Below, in pieces: positions 1-8,139 of a stretch of 18,480 bases of DNA. The DNA comes from Hydnum rufescens UP504 (taxonomy: Eukaryota; Basidiomycota; Agaricomycetes; Cantharellales; Hydnaceae). Where the stretch lies: assembly GCA_014904985.1 (NCBI GenBank), contig MU129333.1, positions 9,002 to 27,481 on the forward strand, given 5' to 3'. The notes below the pieces were generated by a model. It saw only the letters and a list, made by a program, of their open reading frames with translations. It made no database searches and was not told the origin of the DNA. How positions within the stretch are numbered: the stretch's first letter is position 1; the number at the start of each line of letters is the position of its first letter. The position numbers and the translations under genes are program-made.

Positions 1-2169
1 CTGTGGCGGGGTGGGTTCTTCGTCTTGCCCAATTCTAGATCATCTTGTGGAGAGTGAAGAGAAGCAGGAGAAGACAATGCCTTTTCATCGCGTACAGTGG
101 ACTGAGCGAAGCGATAGCGATTTGGGGGCTGATAACCTGGTTTCTGATCAGCATATGGGAGGGATGCGACCACCACTAATATGGTTGAGAATCCCGCCGA
201 CGGTCGAATCGCGAACTAGGTCAAGCATGCCCTGGTTGGGGGTGTTGGGGGGTAACAGACCGAGGATGAGGATTGGACGAGCGTCCTGGAGAGGTTTTTA
301 TACGCGAAATAAAGAGAAGGAATTTAATTATGGACTGATGTGGAGGAGGGATATGTGGAGGAGAGATTGCCGCTGCATTACGCGTCTCAGGGAATGACTC
401 GACGTCAAGGAATACACGCTCTGATCTTGTCATTCATTGGTTGAGCGGATTCACAGGCGATGACTTGGCCATGCCGAAGCCTGGGACCTGACCAGAACCT
501 CAATTTAGAGAAAATACTGTAGCAGAACCCAGCACTCAGTGGCAAAGCAAGAAGTGGAGCCATTCGTGGAGCTGCGAAGTCGCGACGTTGAGTGCTGGTG
601 AGTGGAGTATCATTGTCCCACCTTGAAATACTCTTGGAATGGATCGCGATCTCGCGATCGATAGATGCCAGGAATCCATGCAGGGTCACTGGAGGGCCCC
701 TGGCGCGATACCAATAAGGAAACAAGGTACGGCCGTGGCGACGTCCATGACTCACTGCTAGCCGCTCAAACAACGCTGACGTTGCCAATAGACGCTCATC
801 TTACCAAGGGTAAGCCACATGCCGTCACTGGCTTCTCAAGAGTTTCTGGTATTTTCGGGTATGGCATATCTTAGGATTCCCATACGACCTTGATCCCAGG
901 TCGCCTGGCTCCAACGTTGGAAACCAAGCTGAAATCAGTCTTCGGTACATTGCGGTCCGACTCAAACTGGAGAAGAGTCCAATTCGACTGGTCTCTTGAT
1001 GTTGATGGTCGCTAGCAACTTGATTATGTGGTCCTTCTCTCCTCCAATTGCAAGTGCAAGCTCGGTGGCATCTAGCAAGGGGATCTGCTCTTGGCACAGA
1101 AAAATGGAACTTCCCACCGCTCGGAATCTCCCAGGAGCCTCACCTACCCACCCAACCTCCACCTCCACTCCACATATATAATATTACTATACATTGTGCC
1201 TCAAGAAAGTCGCGATTGCGGGAACGTGCACTCATCTGTTCTAGAATTTTAGTCGAGATCTTCCCAGATCGCATCGTGATGCTAGCCACCTAGGGTTCGC
1301 ATTGAGGGACCCTTTATTTTCTCCCGAGGGCATTCTTTTAGATGTGGTGATTTTCCAAAGTGGCACCCTAGGCCTGTGTCCCAGAATCTTCGCTTAATCG
1401 CTATCTATGGAAAAAATTTTCAAATGCTCAACAGATTCATTGCACTCGAAAGATTTCTTTGCCTCTTCCTTCTGAAGTCACCTGCAGTGAATGCGTGAAT
1501 GAATCTACTTTTCCCTTTTATAGTATGTCCTGGGGATAATCAGAGGAATACGATCATGAGTCCGTAGATTATGAGTCCAACCGTCACAGTTGTTTTCTGA
1601 CCAAAGCGGTACAATAGCCAGACGGGCGGGAGAAAGGGATTAGCGGATCCCTCAGAGTGAGGGGGCGACCTTACAGAGGAGATCACATTCAGATGTTTAG
1701 GTTTCTGTGCCATCTTCTCCGCTCACTTATAATTATACTGAGTGTCTGGGTGCATTTGAGTTCTGTCATGGAATTCCCTATTCCCTGTGTGGTGTCATGG
1801 AGGGGGTGAGCTTGTGTGATGACAATGTTCCTGCTGGATTTAGTCATTCTCGGTGGCCACAGAGGATTTAGAAACCAAGAAAAACTCATACTGAAGCTTG
1901 GATATACCAGGATAGACTGTATGGTAGTAAGAATTAAAAGCACACCCCCGACTATAATTACTCCTCCATCATGTCTTCCTTTTGGGCAAGTAGCAACTGA
2001 CCAGACTGTTGGAATAAAAATAAAGAGTTAATTATATAATCAGCCGAAGTGGCAATCCCCCTATATGGACTTAATGCCGTATCAAGGGCGACTCCCCTAC
2101 CACCCTCTTTTGGTAATAATATACCTAAGAGAACATTCTATGTCTTTCTTGTTGGTGCCAGTAGTATAC
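1..2169. other. Unassigned CpG-containing region, no recognised gene
   Basis: I see no convincing gene here. The longest open frames are 128 codons (11-397, plus) and 127 codons (405-788, minus). They overlap other frames, have no recognisable motif and no homopolymer or domain signal. CpG dinucleotides are frequent in the first kilobase, for example around 640-665, unlike the CpG-poor copia remnant to the right. This suggests DNA that has not gone through the same deamination. An AT-rich patch lies at 1175-1195. Promoter or RNA functions cannot be excluded. Confidence 0.5.
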
Positions 2170-2386
2170 TGTAGCACCCGAACATTCTACAATTCACCTG
2201 TAGTTTCTTTAATATCTTGTACATAGTATAAAAGGGTGAGCTTGAGCTTGCCTACAGATCTAAGGACTCTCTAATAAATATCCTTCCTGCTAATTCACCC
2301 GAGCAACTAGGGCTCTCCGGTCTATCAAATTCATTCATGTCCACTTAGTCATCAGGGGAAATACTATTCTCATCCATAGCCTCACA
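2170..2386 (+). repeat. 5' LTR of Ty1/copia retrotransposon (217 bp)
   Basis: The segment starts TGTAGCACCC and ends CCTCACA, the TG...CA ends typical of LTRs. It holds a TATA-like box (2227-2234) and is followed three bases later by a tRNA-half-like primer-binding site, then the gag start at 2469. No matching 3' LTR is in the window because the element is truncated near 8130, so the boundaries rest on position and end sequence rather than on comparison of two LTRs. Confidence 0.7.
2227..2234 (+). promoter_or_regulatory. TATA-like box in copia LTR
   Basis: TATAAAAG lies about 57 bases inside the LTR, where an RNA polymerase II promoter would start retrotransposon transcription. The role is inferred from position. 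Confidence 0.5.
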
Positions 2387-2389
2387 CTA

Positions 2390-2401
2390 GGTTATGGGCC
2401 C
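2390..2401 (+). promoter_or_regulatory. Primer-binding site, initiator-tRNA-Met half type
   Basis: GGTTATGGGCCC differs by one base from GGTTATGAGCCC, the complement of the anticodon stem-loop of eukaryotic initiator tRNA-Met. Some copia-class elements (Drosophila copia is the classic case) prime minus-strand DNA synthesis from such an internal half-tRNA. It begins three bases after the LTR end. Confidence 0.55.
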
Positions 2402-2468
2402 ATCACTGCTCCTATAATAAAAACATTTACCCCTATATCTTTGACACTACCTGTAACACCTTACAGCT

Positions 2469-3727
2469 ATGAGCGATGAATTCAAGATCAGGATAATGAA
2501 ATTAGCAGCAGATGGGGCCAATTGGGTCACATACCATGACTGAATTATGTGGGCTCTGGATGCCAAGGGGCTACTTGAGCACCTTTCGAATGACACGATT
2601 ACATCAGATTATTCCAGGGCTGGTATGGTTGATGGGCTTACACTGGAAGCAAGATGGAGAAGGGATGAGGCCATGGTAAAGCAACTAGTGGCAGGCTCAG
2701 TCCCAGATATGGTGTTCAGCCATATTAAGGCTGGATTGAAGGCAAAGGAGGTGTGGGAACAGCTCCAGGCCTTGTACAAAGGGTGATCTAAATTAATTTT
2801 GGTTGACTTACATAAACGATTACAAAATACATGCTGTGGCACAGACGACAATGTCCAGGTGCATTTCAATAAACTTGTGGATTTAAAGGAGCAATTGGCA
2901 GCCATGGGGGCCACAATTACAGATGAAGAATATGGAAATACACTGTTGGGATCACTCCCCAATTCATATGATAATACAATAAATTCAATTATGGCCACAG
3001 CAGATCTTAGTGGCAAGTCCATTACCCCTGCCCTAGTAATTTGACTCATGACAGACAAGTATGACCAATGATCCCTAAAGAAAGGAAAAGGGAAATCTAA
3101 TAATAGTGAAGAGGCCTTTTACTCTAATGGCCAGAGAAGGAAGGCTGGGAAGAATGTGGAGTGCTTTAATTGCCACAGGAAAGGGCATTATAAAGCAGAC
3201 TGTTGGGTGAAAGGGGGAGGAAAGGAGGGGCAGGGGCCACAGTGGTCCACAAATCCCAGGGCAGGTGCAAAGGAAAGTACAGCCACAGCCACAGAGCATG
3301 CTGACATTGAGGCATGGGCTGTAATTGAGGCCATGAGGCCAGAGACAAATACTGTGGCCATGATGAATTCACAAATAAATACCCCTATTTACACTGAATT
3401 ATATGACTCAGGGGCAACAAGGCATATGTCACCATACAAAGAGCAATTCATTAACTATTGCTCTATTGACCCTCGCCCAATTACCATGGCCGACAAATGA
3501 ATATTTTATGCTATTGGCACTGGTGATTTAAAAATACAAGTGCCAAATGGTGGGAAATTCACCCTGGTTATATTACATGACACTCTACATGCTCCAGAAA
3601 TGGGACTCACTGTCATCTCAATTAATCAGATTACAAAAGCAGGTCACAGGGTCTTATTCAATGGAACCTTGTGAAAAATAAAGAATCCCAAGGGTGTCAT
3701 TATTGGGGAAATTCCAGTAGGCAATAA
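2469..3727 (+). pseudogene. Ty1/copia gag-protease part of polyprotein, TGA-interrupted
   Basis: One continuous reading frame begins at ATG 2469 and reaches the hAT insertion with no frameshift. It is broken only by TGA stops at 2541, 2784, 3042, 3069, 3498 and 3672. An N-terminal gag region comes first. A CX2CX4HX4C zinc knuckle (CFNCHRKGHYKADC, residues 232-245) follows, then the aspartic protease active site YDSGAT (Asp at residue 313) and the start of the GAG-pre-integrase region. The stops sit where CGA arginine is expected, which points to CpG deamination. The frame resumes at 7181 in phase when the insertion and one target-site copy are removed. The element would have made virus-like particle and maturation proteins; it cannot do so now. 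Confidence 0.9.
3720..3727 (+). repeat. Left target-site duplication GGCAATAA
   Basis: This 8-bp copy abuts the left inverted end of the insertion and is identical to 7173-7180. Confidence 0.85.
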
Positions 3728-3745
3728 TAGGCTATTGCACGGGGT
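3728..3745 (+). repeat. Left terminal inverted repeat
   Basis: TAGGCTATTGCACGGGGT pairs with 7155-7172 with one mismatch at base 5. CG-rich subterminal repeats follow directly. Confidence 0.85.
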
Positions 3746-4000
3746 CCCCGCGGGGGAATTTAGGACACCCTGCCCCGCGGGGCTGAAAACCCGCCCCCAT
3801 GACTCACGGGGGTGGGGGCCGCGGGATACATGACGGGGTTGAAAAACCCGTGAGAAAGCCGCTGGATTCCCATGGGACAATGTCCTGGCCCATAAGGTTA
3901 TTTAATATTTATTTATTTATTATAATTATATACATTGGTGGCCATCATCAGGCGAGTCCCATCTATTTCCTTCAGGTGGGGTATCACGCAGTGGAGGTGC

Positions 4001-4111
4001 CTAGAATAATAACACATTAGTAAACACAAAAAACACTGAAAACAACGCCAAAAGAGCAGCTGGTGCTGCTCTTTTGGTGTCATCGTACACCCCATATTAA
4101 AAAGAACCCAC
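4001..4111 (-). other. Intron-like unit 1 (hairpin B without hairpin A)
   Basis: Read on the minus strand: donor GTGGGT at 4111, hairpin B at 4045-4080 (outer stem ACGCC/GGTGT, with one G-T pair), branch motif TACTAAT at 4016-4022, acceptor TTCTAG ending at 4001. Length 111. The exon upstream of it (4112-4231) lacks a recognisable hairpin A. It is the outermost unit of the left half-array. An AT-rich tract at 3900-3945 follows in the direction of reading. Confidence 0.6.
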
Positions 4112-4231
4112 ATAATCGAGTCTTGGTGTTCAGGGCTGGGCCCTTGGGCACAGTCTTCGGCGGCTGCACATCCATATTTCGTGTGGGGGTTTTCGTGCTC
4201 TCGTCGCGTAGGTCTTCACGCAGGGGGTGAT

Positions 4232-4331
4232 CTACAATGACCAATAATATGTTAGTTAATAAAAAACCAGTTCCAGAAGAGCAGCAGTTGCTGCTCTTCT
4301 GGCACGATTGTACTTATAACGAGAGACTTAC
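4232..4331 (-). other. Intron-like unit 2 with hairpin A at 4339-4370
   Basis: Minus strand: donor CTG|GTAAGT, a consensus site, at 4331; hairpin B at 4273-4302 with the variant arm CCAGAAGAGCAGC and matching partner; CTAAC at 4251-4255; acceptor TTGTAG ending at 4232. Length 100. Hairpin A (TACCACACACCCGC/GCGGGTGTGTGGTA) ends eight bases before the donor. Confidence 0.7.
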
Positions 4332-4549
4332 CAGATGTTACCACACACCCGCCACAGCGGGTGTGTGGTACCATGGCCTCCTCCATTGCACACCATCCTG
4401 TATCGGGGCCACGGGATGCGTGGCTGCGGGGCTATAGGGTGGCATTCGTAGGGGTTTTGATGGCGATGTTCATATCGGGTTGCAGGTGGCTGCACTGGTC
4501 CGTGTTTCGTCTTAGACCTAGGCTCTGTTTTCGTGCATCGAGAGGTCAC

Positions 4550-4645
4550 CTAGAAGGATGAAGAATACGTTAGTTTAAAAAAAATAGAAGTAGTGCCCAA
4601 AGAGCAGCTACTGCTGCTCTTTGGGCGCCATTGTCAGAGAGAAAC
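4550..4645 (-). other. Intron-like unit 3 with hairpin A at 4656-4684
   Basis: Minus strand: donor GTTTCT at 4645 (weak), hairpin B at 4593-4628 with outer stem GTGCCC/GGGCGC, CTAAC at 4569-4573, acceptor TTCTAG ending at 4550. Length 96. The hairpin A loop is almost absent here (CCCGC directly facing GGCGGG). Confidence 0.65.
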
Positions 4646-4796
4646 CTACAACTAATACCACACACCCGCGGCGGGTGTGTGGTACGAGATGAAATCGATT
4701 GTCGTGTTCAGGGCACTCCGGGCAGCTGCGCATCAAATATTGTGTTGGGGGCTCATCTGTGTCCTCGTCGGGCGGGTTTTCGCTTAGGGAAGGGAC

Positions 4797-4898
4797 CTAG
4801 AACAACGATAAATAATGCATTAGTAAAAAAAAGAAAATAGAGGGGTGCCAAAAGAGCAGCTCCTGCTGCTCTTTTGGCACCGGTGGGATTAGACATAC
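4797..4898 (-). other. Intron-like unit 4 with hairpin A at 4908-4935
   Basis: Minus strand: donor TAG|GTATGT at 4898, hairpin B at 4844-4881 with a perfect outer stem GGTGCC/GGCACC, branch TACTAAT at 4819-4825, acceptor CTAG ending at 4797. Length 102. The 201-nt exon before it is exactly 67 codons, but neighbouring exons are not multiples of three. Confidence 0.7.
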
Positions 4899-5099
4899 CT
4901 AATGTTACCACACACCCGCTTTGGCGGGTGTGTGGCACCGTATTTGAAGTCTCGTTGTTTTGGTGGTAGATAGTCAAGCGTTGGGGTCTTGCGTGGCTGC
5001 GCACGCACCCGTATTTTGCCCTGGTATCATGATCGTCGGTTCCGGCAGGTGCTGGTGTGGGGTTCGTGCGGGTCTGTCGATTGAGTGCGATGCAATGAC

Positions 5100-5211
5100 C
5101 TAAAATAATAAATACATTAGTAAAAAATGAAAAAGTCGCACAAAAAGAGCAGCTTGGGCTGCTCTTTTTGCATGACAGCATATATATCACATGAACAAAA
5201 AATAAGCTTAC
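5100..5211 (-). other. Intron-like unit 5 with hairpin A at 5223-5254
   Basis: Minus strand: donor ACA|GTAAGC at 5211, hairpin B at 5141-5170 (CAAAAAGAGCAGC, loop TTGG), branch TACTAAT at 5116-5122, acceptor TTTTAG ending at 5100. Length 112. This is the innermost complete unit of the left half-array. Confidence 0.7.
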
Positions 5212-5334
5212 TGTATCTTAATCACCACACCCCCACTGCAGCGGGTGTGTGGTGCCTCCTTTTCTCAGGTATCGTCGGTTCTGGCGGGTGCTGGTGCGGG
5301 GATTCATGTGGGTCTGTCGATCGCACGATGTGAC

Positions 5335-5392
5335 AACCTAGAATATATACAATAGTTTCACTTTGGCAATTGCCGGCATCTTGTTTCTAGAC
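5335..5392. other. Symmetry centre of the divergent half-arrays
   Basis: Two acceptor-like TTCTAG sites face outward, ending at 5338 on the minus strand and 5390 on the plus strand. They share a short core with the palindrome GGCAATTGCC (5365-5374). Units to the left read leftward and units to the right read rightward. The arrangement suggests an inverted duplication whose junction falls inside an intron; that origin is inference. Confidence 0.5.
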
Positions 5393-5457
5393 GTGACCAA
5401 CACAGCCAACAAACAAAGCAGTACACGACCCACACAGCGGGTGTGTGGCTGTATAGG

Positions 5458-5562
5458 GTAAGTATTTTTTTGTCCTGTTGATACAGCCAGCAAAGAGAGC
5501 AGCGAAGCTGCTCTCTTTGCATTCCTTTTGAATTTCGTCGCTAATGTGATTGTTTGTACTAG
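5458..5562 (+). other. Intron-like unit 6 with shortened hairpin A at 5430-5448
   Basis: Donor AGG|GTAAGT at 5458 (consensus), hairpin B at 5490-5520 with the arm GCAAAGAGAGCAGC and a 3-base loop, CTAAT at 5541-5545, acceptor ACTAG ending at 5562. Length 105. The left arm of hairpin A is truncated to CCACAC, leaving a 6-bp stem. Confidence 0.7.
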
Positions 5563-5673
5563 TCTCGCACCCCAGTACGGGTGTGAGAACACATATACAC
5601 CCCCCCACCAGGTGTAATCGCAGTGTGTAACGAGTACCGCATCCCTGCAGTGGCGGGGGTGTGGTACTGAAAG

Positions 5674-5773
5674 GTATATTTCATTTTTCTATGTACAGCA
5701 ATGCAAAAAGAGCAGCCACGGCTGCTCTTTTGCATTACTTTTTATCTTTTATTAATATGTTACATTATTCTAG
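5674..5773 (+). other. Intron-like unit 7 with hairpin A at 5634-5667
   Basis: Donor AAG|GTATAT at 5674, hairpin B at 5701-5735 (one bulged A), branch-like ATTAAT at 5751-5756, acceptor TTCTAG ending at 5773. Length 100. Hairpin A is diverged (GTACCGCATCCC / GGGGTGTGGTAC), but the changes in its left arm give G-T pairs rather than clashes. Confidence 0.68.
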
Positions 5774-5809
5774 GGTACAATCAACATAACGGTGAGACGA
5801 TGACCCGGC

Positions 5810-6020
5810 CAAACCGCGACCCGGCAAAATAACGAACAGCCAACCCATAACCCAGCCAATCCGCGACCCACCAAACAACGAACGACACACCCAACCTGTA
5901 ACCCCACCAAACCGTGACCCACCAAACAATGAACGACGCACCCAACCTGTAGCCCACCCAATCTGCGACCCACTAAAACAACAAACGATGGCCCACCCAA
6001 CCTGTAACCCAGCCAACACC
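5810..6020 (+). repeat. ~51-bp minisatellite within the exon between units 7 and 8
   Basis: GCGACCC/GTGACCC blocks followed by RCCAAAC...CCCAACCTGTARCCC recur at 5816, 5863, 5914 and 5965, so the spacing is 47, 51 and 51. Related GCGACCC-CCAAA motifs recur in the exon at 6425-6600. The plus strand is A/C-rich with many in-frame TAA and TAG codons, so it does not look coding in that direction. Confidence 0.65.
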
Positions 6021-6086
6021 AAAATAATGAAGAACGGCCCACCCACCGACCACACACCTGCCATAGCGGGTGTGTGGTCATATAAG

Positions 6087-6196
6087 GTGGGTCTCTCCCC
6101 CCTGTAAACATAGCCGCGCAAAGAGAGCAGCAGAAGCTGCTCTCTTCGCATAGTTTTTGAGTTTTTTTTTACTAATGTGGTATTTTTTAATTCTAG
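6087..6196 (+). other. Intron-like unit 8 with hairpin A at 6048-6079
   Basis: Donor AAG|GTGGGT at 6087, hairpin B at 6117-6150 (AAAGAGAGCAGC with matching partner, small bulge at the base), branch TACTAAT at 6170-6176 after a T-run, acceptor TTCTAG ending at 6196. Length 110. Hairpin A has a single G-T pair, CCTGC opposite GCGGG. Confidence 0.72.
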
Positions 6197-6306
6197 CTCT
6201 AGCCCATCCCTCTCAGTGCGGGTGTTGGGACTCATGTAAACCCTGGCACGCGTAACCATGCAATGAGTACCACGCATGCGCCGAGGCAGTTGCGTGGTAC
6301 CAAAAG

Positions 6307-6407
6307 GTACTTTTTTTTTCTTTATGTACAAGGACGCAAAAGGAGCAGCGAAAGCTGCTCTTTTTGCGTCCCTTTGAATTGTTTACTAACCTGTGATCTT
6401 ACACTAG
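6307..6407 (+). other. Intron-like unit 9 with hairpin A at 6267-6300
   Basis: Donor AAG|GTACTT at 6307, hairpin B at 6333-6370 with outer stem GACGC/GCGTC, branch TACTAAC (the perfect yeast-type consensus) at 6384-6390, acceptor ACTAG ending at 6407. Length 101. Hairpin A has a different outer stem, GTACCACGCA/TGCGTGGTAC, in which both sides have changed together. Confidence 0.72.
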
Positions 6408-6698
6408 GCCCCACCCTATGTAATGGCGACCCACAAAATGGCCAGCCAACCCGGCATAACTACAAACCAGGAAACAATGGACAATGAAGCACCCAGGCCC
6501 TGATCCCGCCGAATTGCGACCCGCCAAATGGCAGACCCCCAAATAACGATGCACCCAAATGACGGACCACCACACCGTGACCTGCTGAACTGCGTGACCC
6601 ACCCTACGACCTCCTACCCCCCGAACAATGAATCACTGAATGAATCACCGAAAGAAAACCGGTACCACACGCCCGCTATGGCGGGTGTGGTAGTCAAG

Positions 6699-6814
6699 GT
6701 GGATGTCTTTTCTTATTGTTCCTACCATATCATCGCGTAAAAAGAGTAGCACTAGCCACTCTTTTTGCACGACTTGTAGATTTTTTAAAATTAATGCTTT
6801 ATCTTTGGTTCTAG
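6699..6814 (+). other. Intron-like unit 10 with hairpin A at 6663-6692, plus terminal exon
   Basis: Donor AAG|GTGGAT at 6699, hairpin B at 6736-6771 with GAGTAGC opposite GCCACTC (a C-G to T-A swap plus one mismatch), ATTAAT at 6790-6795, acceptor TTCTAG ending at 6814. Length 116. The following sequence (6815-6900) starts GGTCCCAA, as does the sequence after TATCTAG at 17057. The AT-rich CAATGTATATATAATAATAA tract at 6900-6935 resembles the tract at the far left end. Confidence 0.68.
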
Positions 6815-7154
6815 GTCCCAACATTCTAAGCTCGAAACCTCAGTGAACCCCTACACAAAGCCTGCTCAAGGGTATCCACATAGAAGTCTGCCTCCTATAC
6901 AATGTATATATAATAATAAATAATAAGTAGTGGTATAGTAATCAATAGTGACAAAGGGTCAGTGAAATAGGAAAGTGAGGGAAGCAAATAATCCAACCAT
7001 CCTCTATGCATATTCAGAGACCTGAGAGATATTCAAACCCGCCTTCATACCCCCGGGAATGGCGGGTTCTTGGCGGGTTTTAGGCATGGGTCCACCTTGG
7101 TACTCCCGCCCCGCGGGGTCAAAACCCATGGGGTCAAAACCCGCAGGTTTCGAA

Positions 7155-7172
7155 ACCCCGTGCAATACCCTA
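7155..7172 (-). repeat. Right terminal inverted repeat
   Basis: Read on the minus strand this is TAGGGTATTGCACGGGGT. The preceding bases on the plus strand contain two GGGGTCAAAACCC-type subterminal motifs. Confidence 0.85.
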
Positions 7173-7180
7173 GGCAATAA
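7173..7180 (+). repeat. Right target-site duplication GGCAATAA
   Basis: This 8-bp copy abuts the right inverted end. Only one copy is needed to keep the copia reading frame, confirming that it was created by insertion. Confidence 0.85.
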
Positions 7181-8130
7181 TGGCCTATATAAAGTTGAGC
7201 ATGCCAATGTGGCTGCTAGTACCATGGACAAAACAATTAAGCTCTCAGAGCTTCATCAGAGGTTGGGCCACATCTCAATCGACTCAATTTGTTCCCTCAT
7301 CAAAAATAATGTTATCCAGGGTATTAAACTCATGGATGACATTACAGAATTTTCCTGTGATTCATGCGAGTACAGAAAGGCCACAAGAAAAATAATAAAA
7401 AAGGAAAGAACAGCACCCCTTGCATCTTCCTTTGGGGAAGAAATACATATGGATGTCTGGGGGCCATCCCCACTTAATTTGCTAGGTGGGCGATGGTATT
7501 ACATAACATTTATGGATGACATGATGCGATATACAAAAATTCAGGTCATATGGACAAAGGACAAGGCCTTTAATGCCTACAAAGCCTTTGTAGCATGGGC
7601 TAAAACCCAACATGGGGTTCAAATTAAAAGACTTCAGTCTGACTGTGGGGGCGAATATATGAGTACCATGTTTGGCACATTCTTACATAATCAGGGGACA
7701 GAACAATGATTAACTACACATGATACTCCACAACATAATGGAGTTGCTGAGTCCCTAAATAGATGAATCCTTGAGTGAACCCATGCTATGTTGCATCAAT
7801 CCAGATTACCCAAAGTCTGTGGGGGGAGGCAGTGAATTGGGCCATATGGCTCAAGAACCATACTTCCACATGGGTTTTAGGGAACATGACCCCACTTGAA
7901 TGACTCACAAAAGAAAAACCAAATTTAGGAAATGTTCCTGAATGGGGCCAATGAGTCTGGGTCCATAATGACTCAGGATCCAAATTGGATGAACGGGCAA
8001 ATGAGGCATTTTGGGTGGGCTATGATAATGACAGCCCTCATGCCCATAGAATTTATTGGAAGGGACAGAATAAGATTTCTGTTGAATGAAATGTCAAGTT
8101 TGTGATGCCAACAATCGAAATTCCATTTGA
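7181..8130 (+). pseudogene. Ty1/copia integrase part, interrupted and truncated before reverse transcriptase
   Basis: This continues the copia polyprotein after the hAT insertion, with VGNN|GLYKVEH read across the join. It holds the GAG-pre-integrase zinc region (LHQRLGHI and CDSC) and the integrase core. The catalytic triad is visible: Asp in HMDVWGP (7452), Asp in LQSDCGGEY (7641) and Glu in HNGVAESLNR (7749). TGA stops lie at 7707, 7764 and 7776. A one-base deletion near 7810 shifts the frame. After it the similarity continues (WGEAVNWAIWLKNH) with further TGA stops at 7901, 7952 and 8087. Sequence ends near 8130 in FVMPTIEIPFD, where the pogo-like pseudogene begins. Reverse transcriptase, RNase H and the 3' LTR are missing. 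Confidence 0.88.
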
Positions 8131-8139
8131 TATGCCTGG

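Larger units (their letters stand above)
3728..7172. mobile_element. hAT-like non-autonomous DNA transposon (3445 bp) carrying two divergent hairpin-intron half-arrays
   Basis: The left end TAGGCTATTGCACGGGGT (3728-3745) matches the inverted right end (7155-7172) at 17 of 18 bases. The 8-bp sequence GGCAATAA flanks both sides (3720-3727 and 7173-7180), and removing the insert plus one copy restores the copia frame. An 8-bp duplication and YAGGG-type ends are characteristic of hAT elements. Subterminal DNA is GC-rich with repeated CCCGCGGGG and GGGGTYRAAAACCC-type motifs (3746-3860 and 7060-7154). No transposase is visible, so it would need one supplied in trans. The interior is taken up by the exon/intron-like units. 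It keeps many CpGs although it sits in a CpG-depleted host element. Confidence 0.85.

Noticed and set aside
405..788. 127-codon minus-strand frame
   Set aside because: No recognisable domain or supporting context, and it overlaps other similar-length frames in CpG-containing DNA.
5765..6331. 188-codon minus-strand frame with repeated GSR-IGW-type segments
   Set aside because: It runs antisense to the intron-like units, through both palindromes and the exon minisatellite. Its repetition is explained by the 51-bp DNA repeat.
4001..6814. CRISPR-like array of spaced palindromes
   Set aside because: The palindromes diverge between copies and alternate in two types with splice motifs, spacing is irregular, and the context is eukaryotic.
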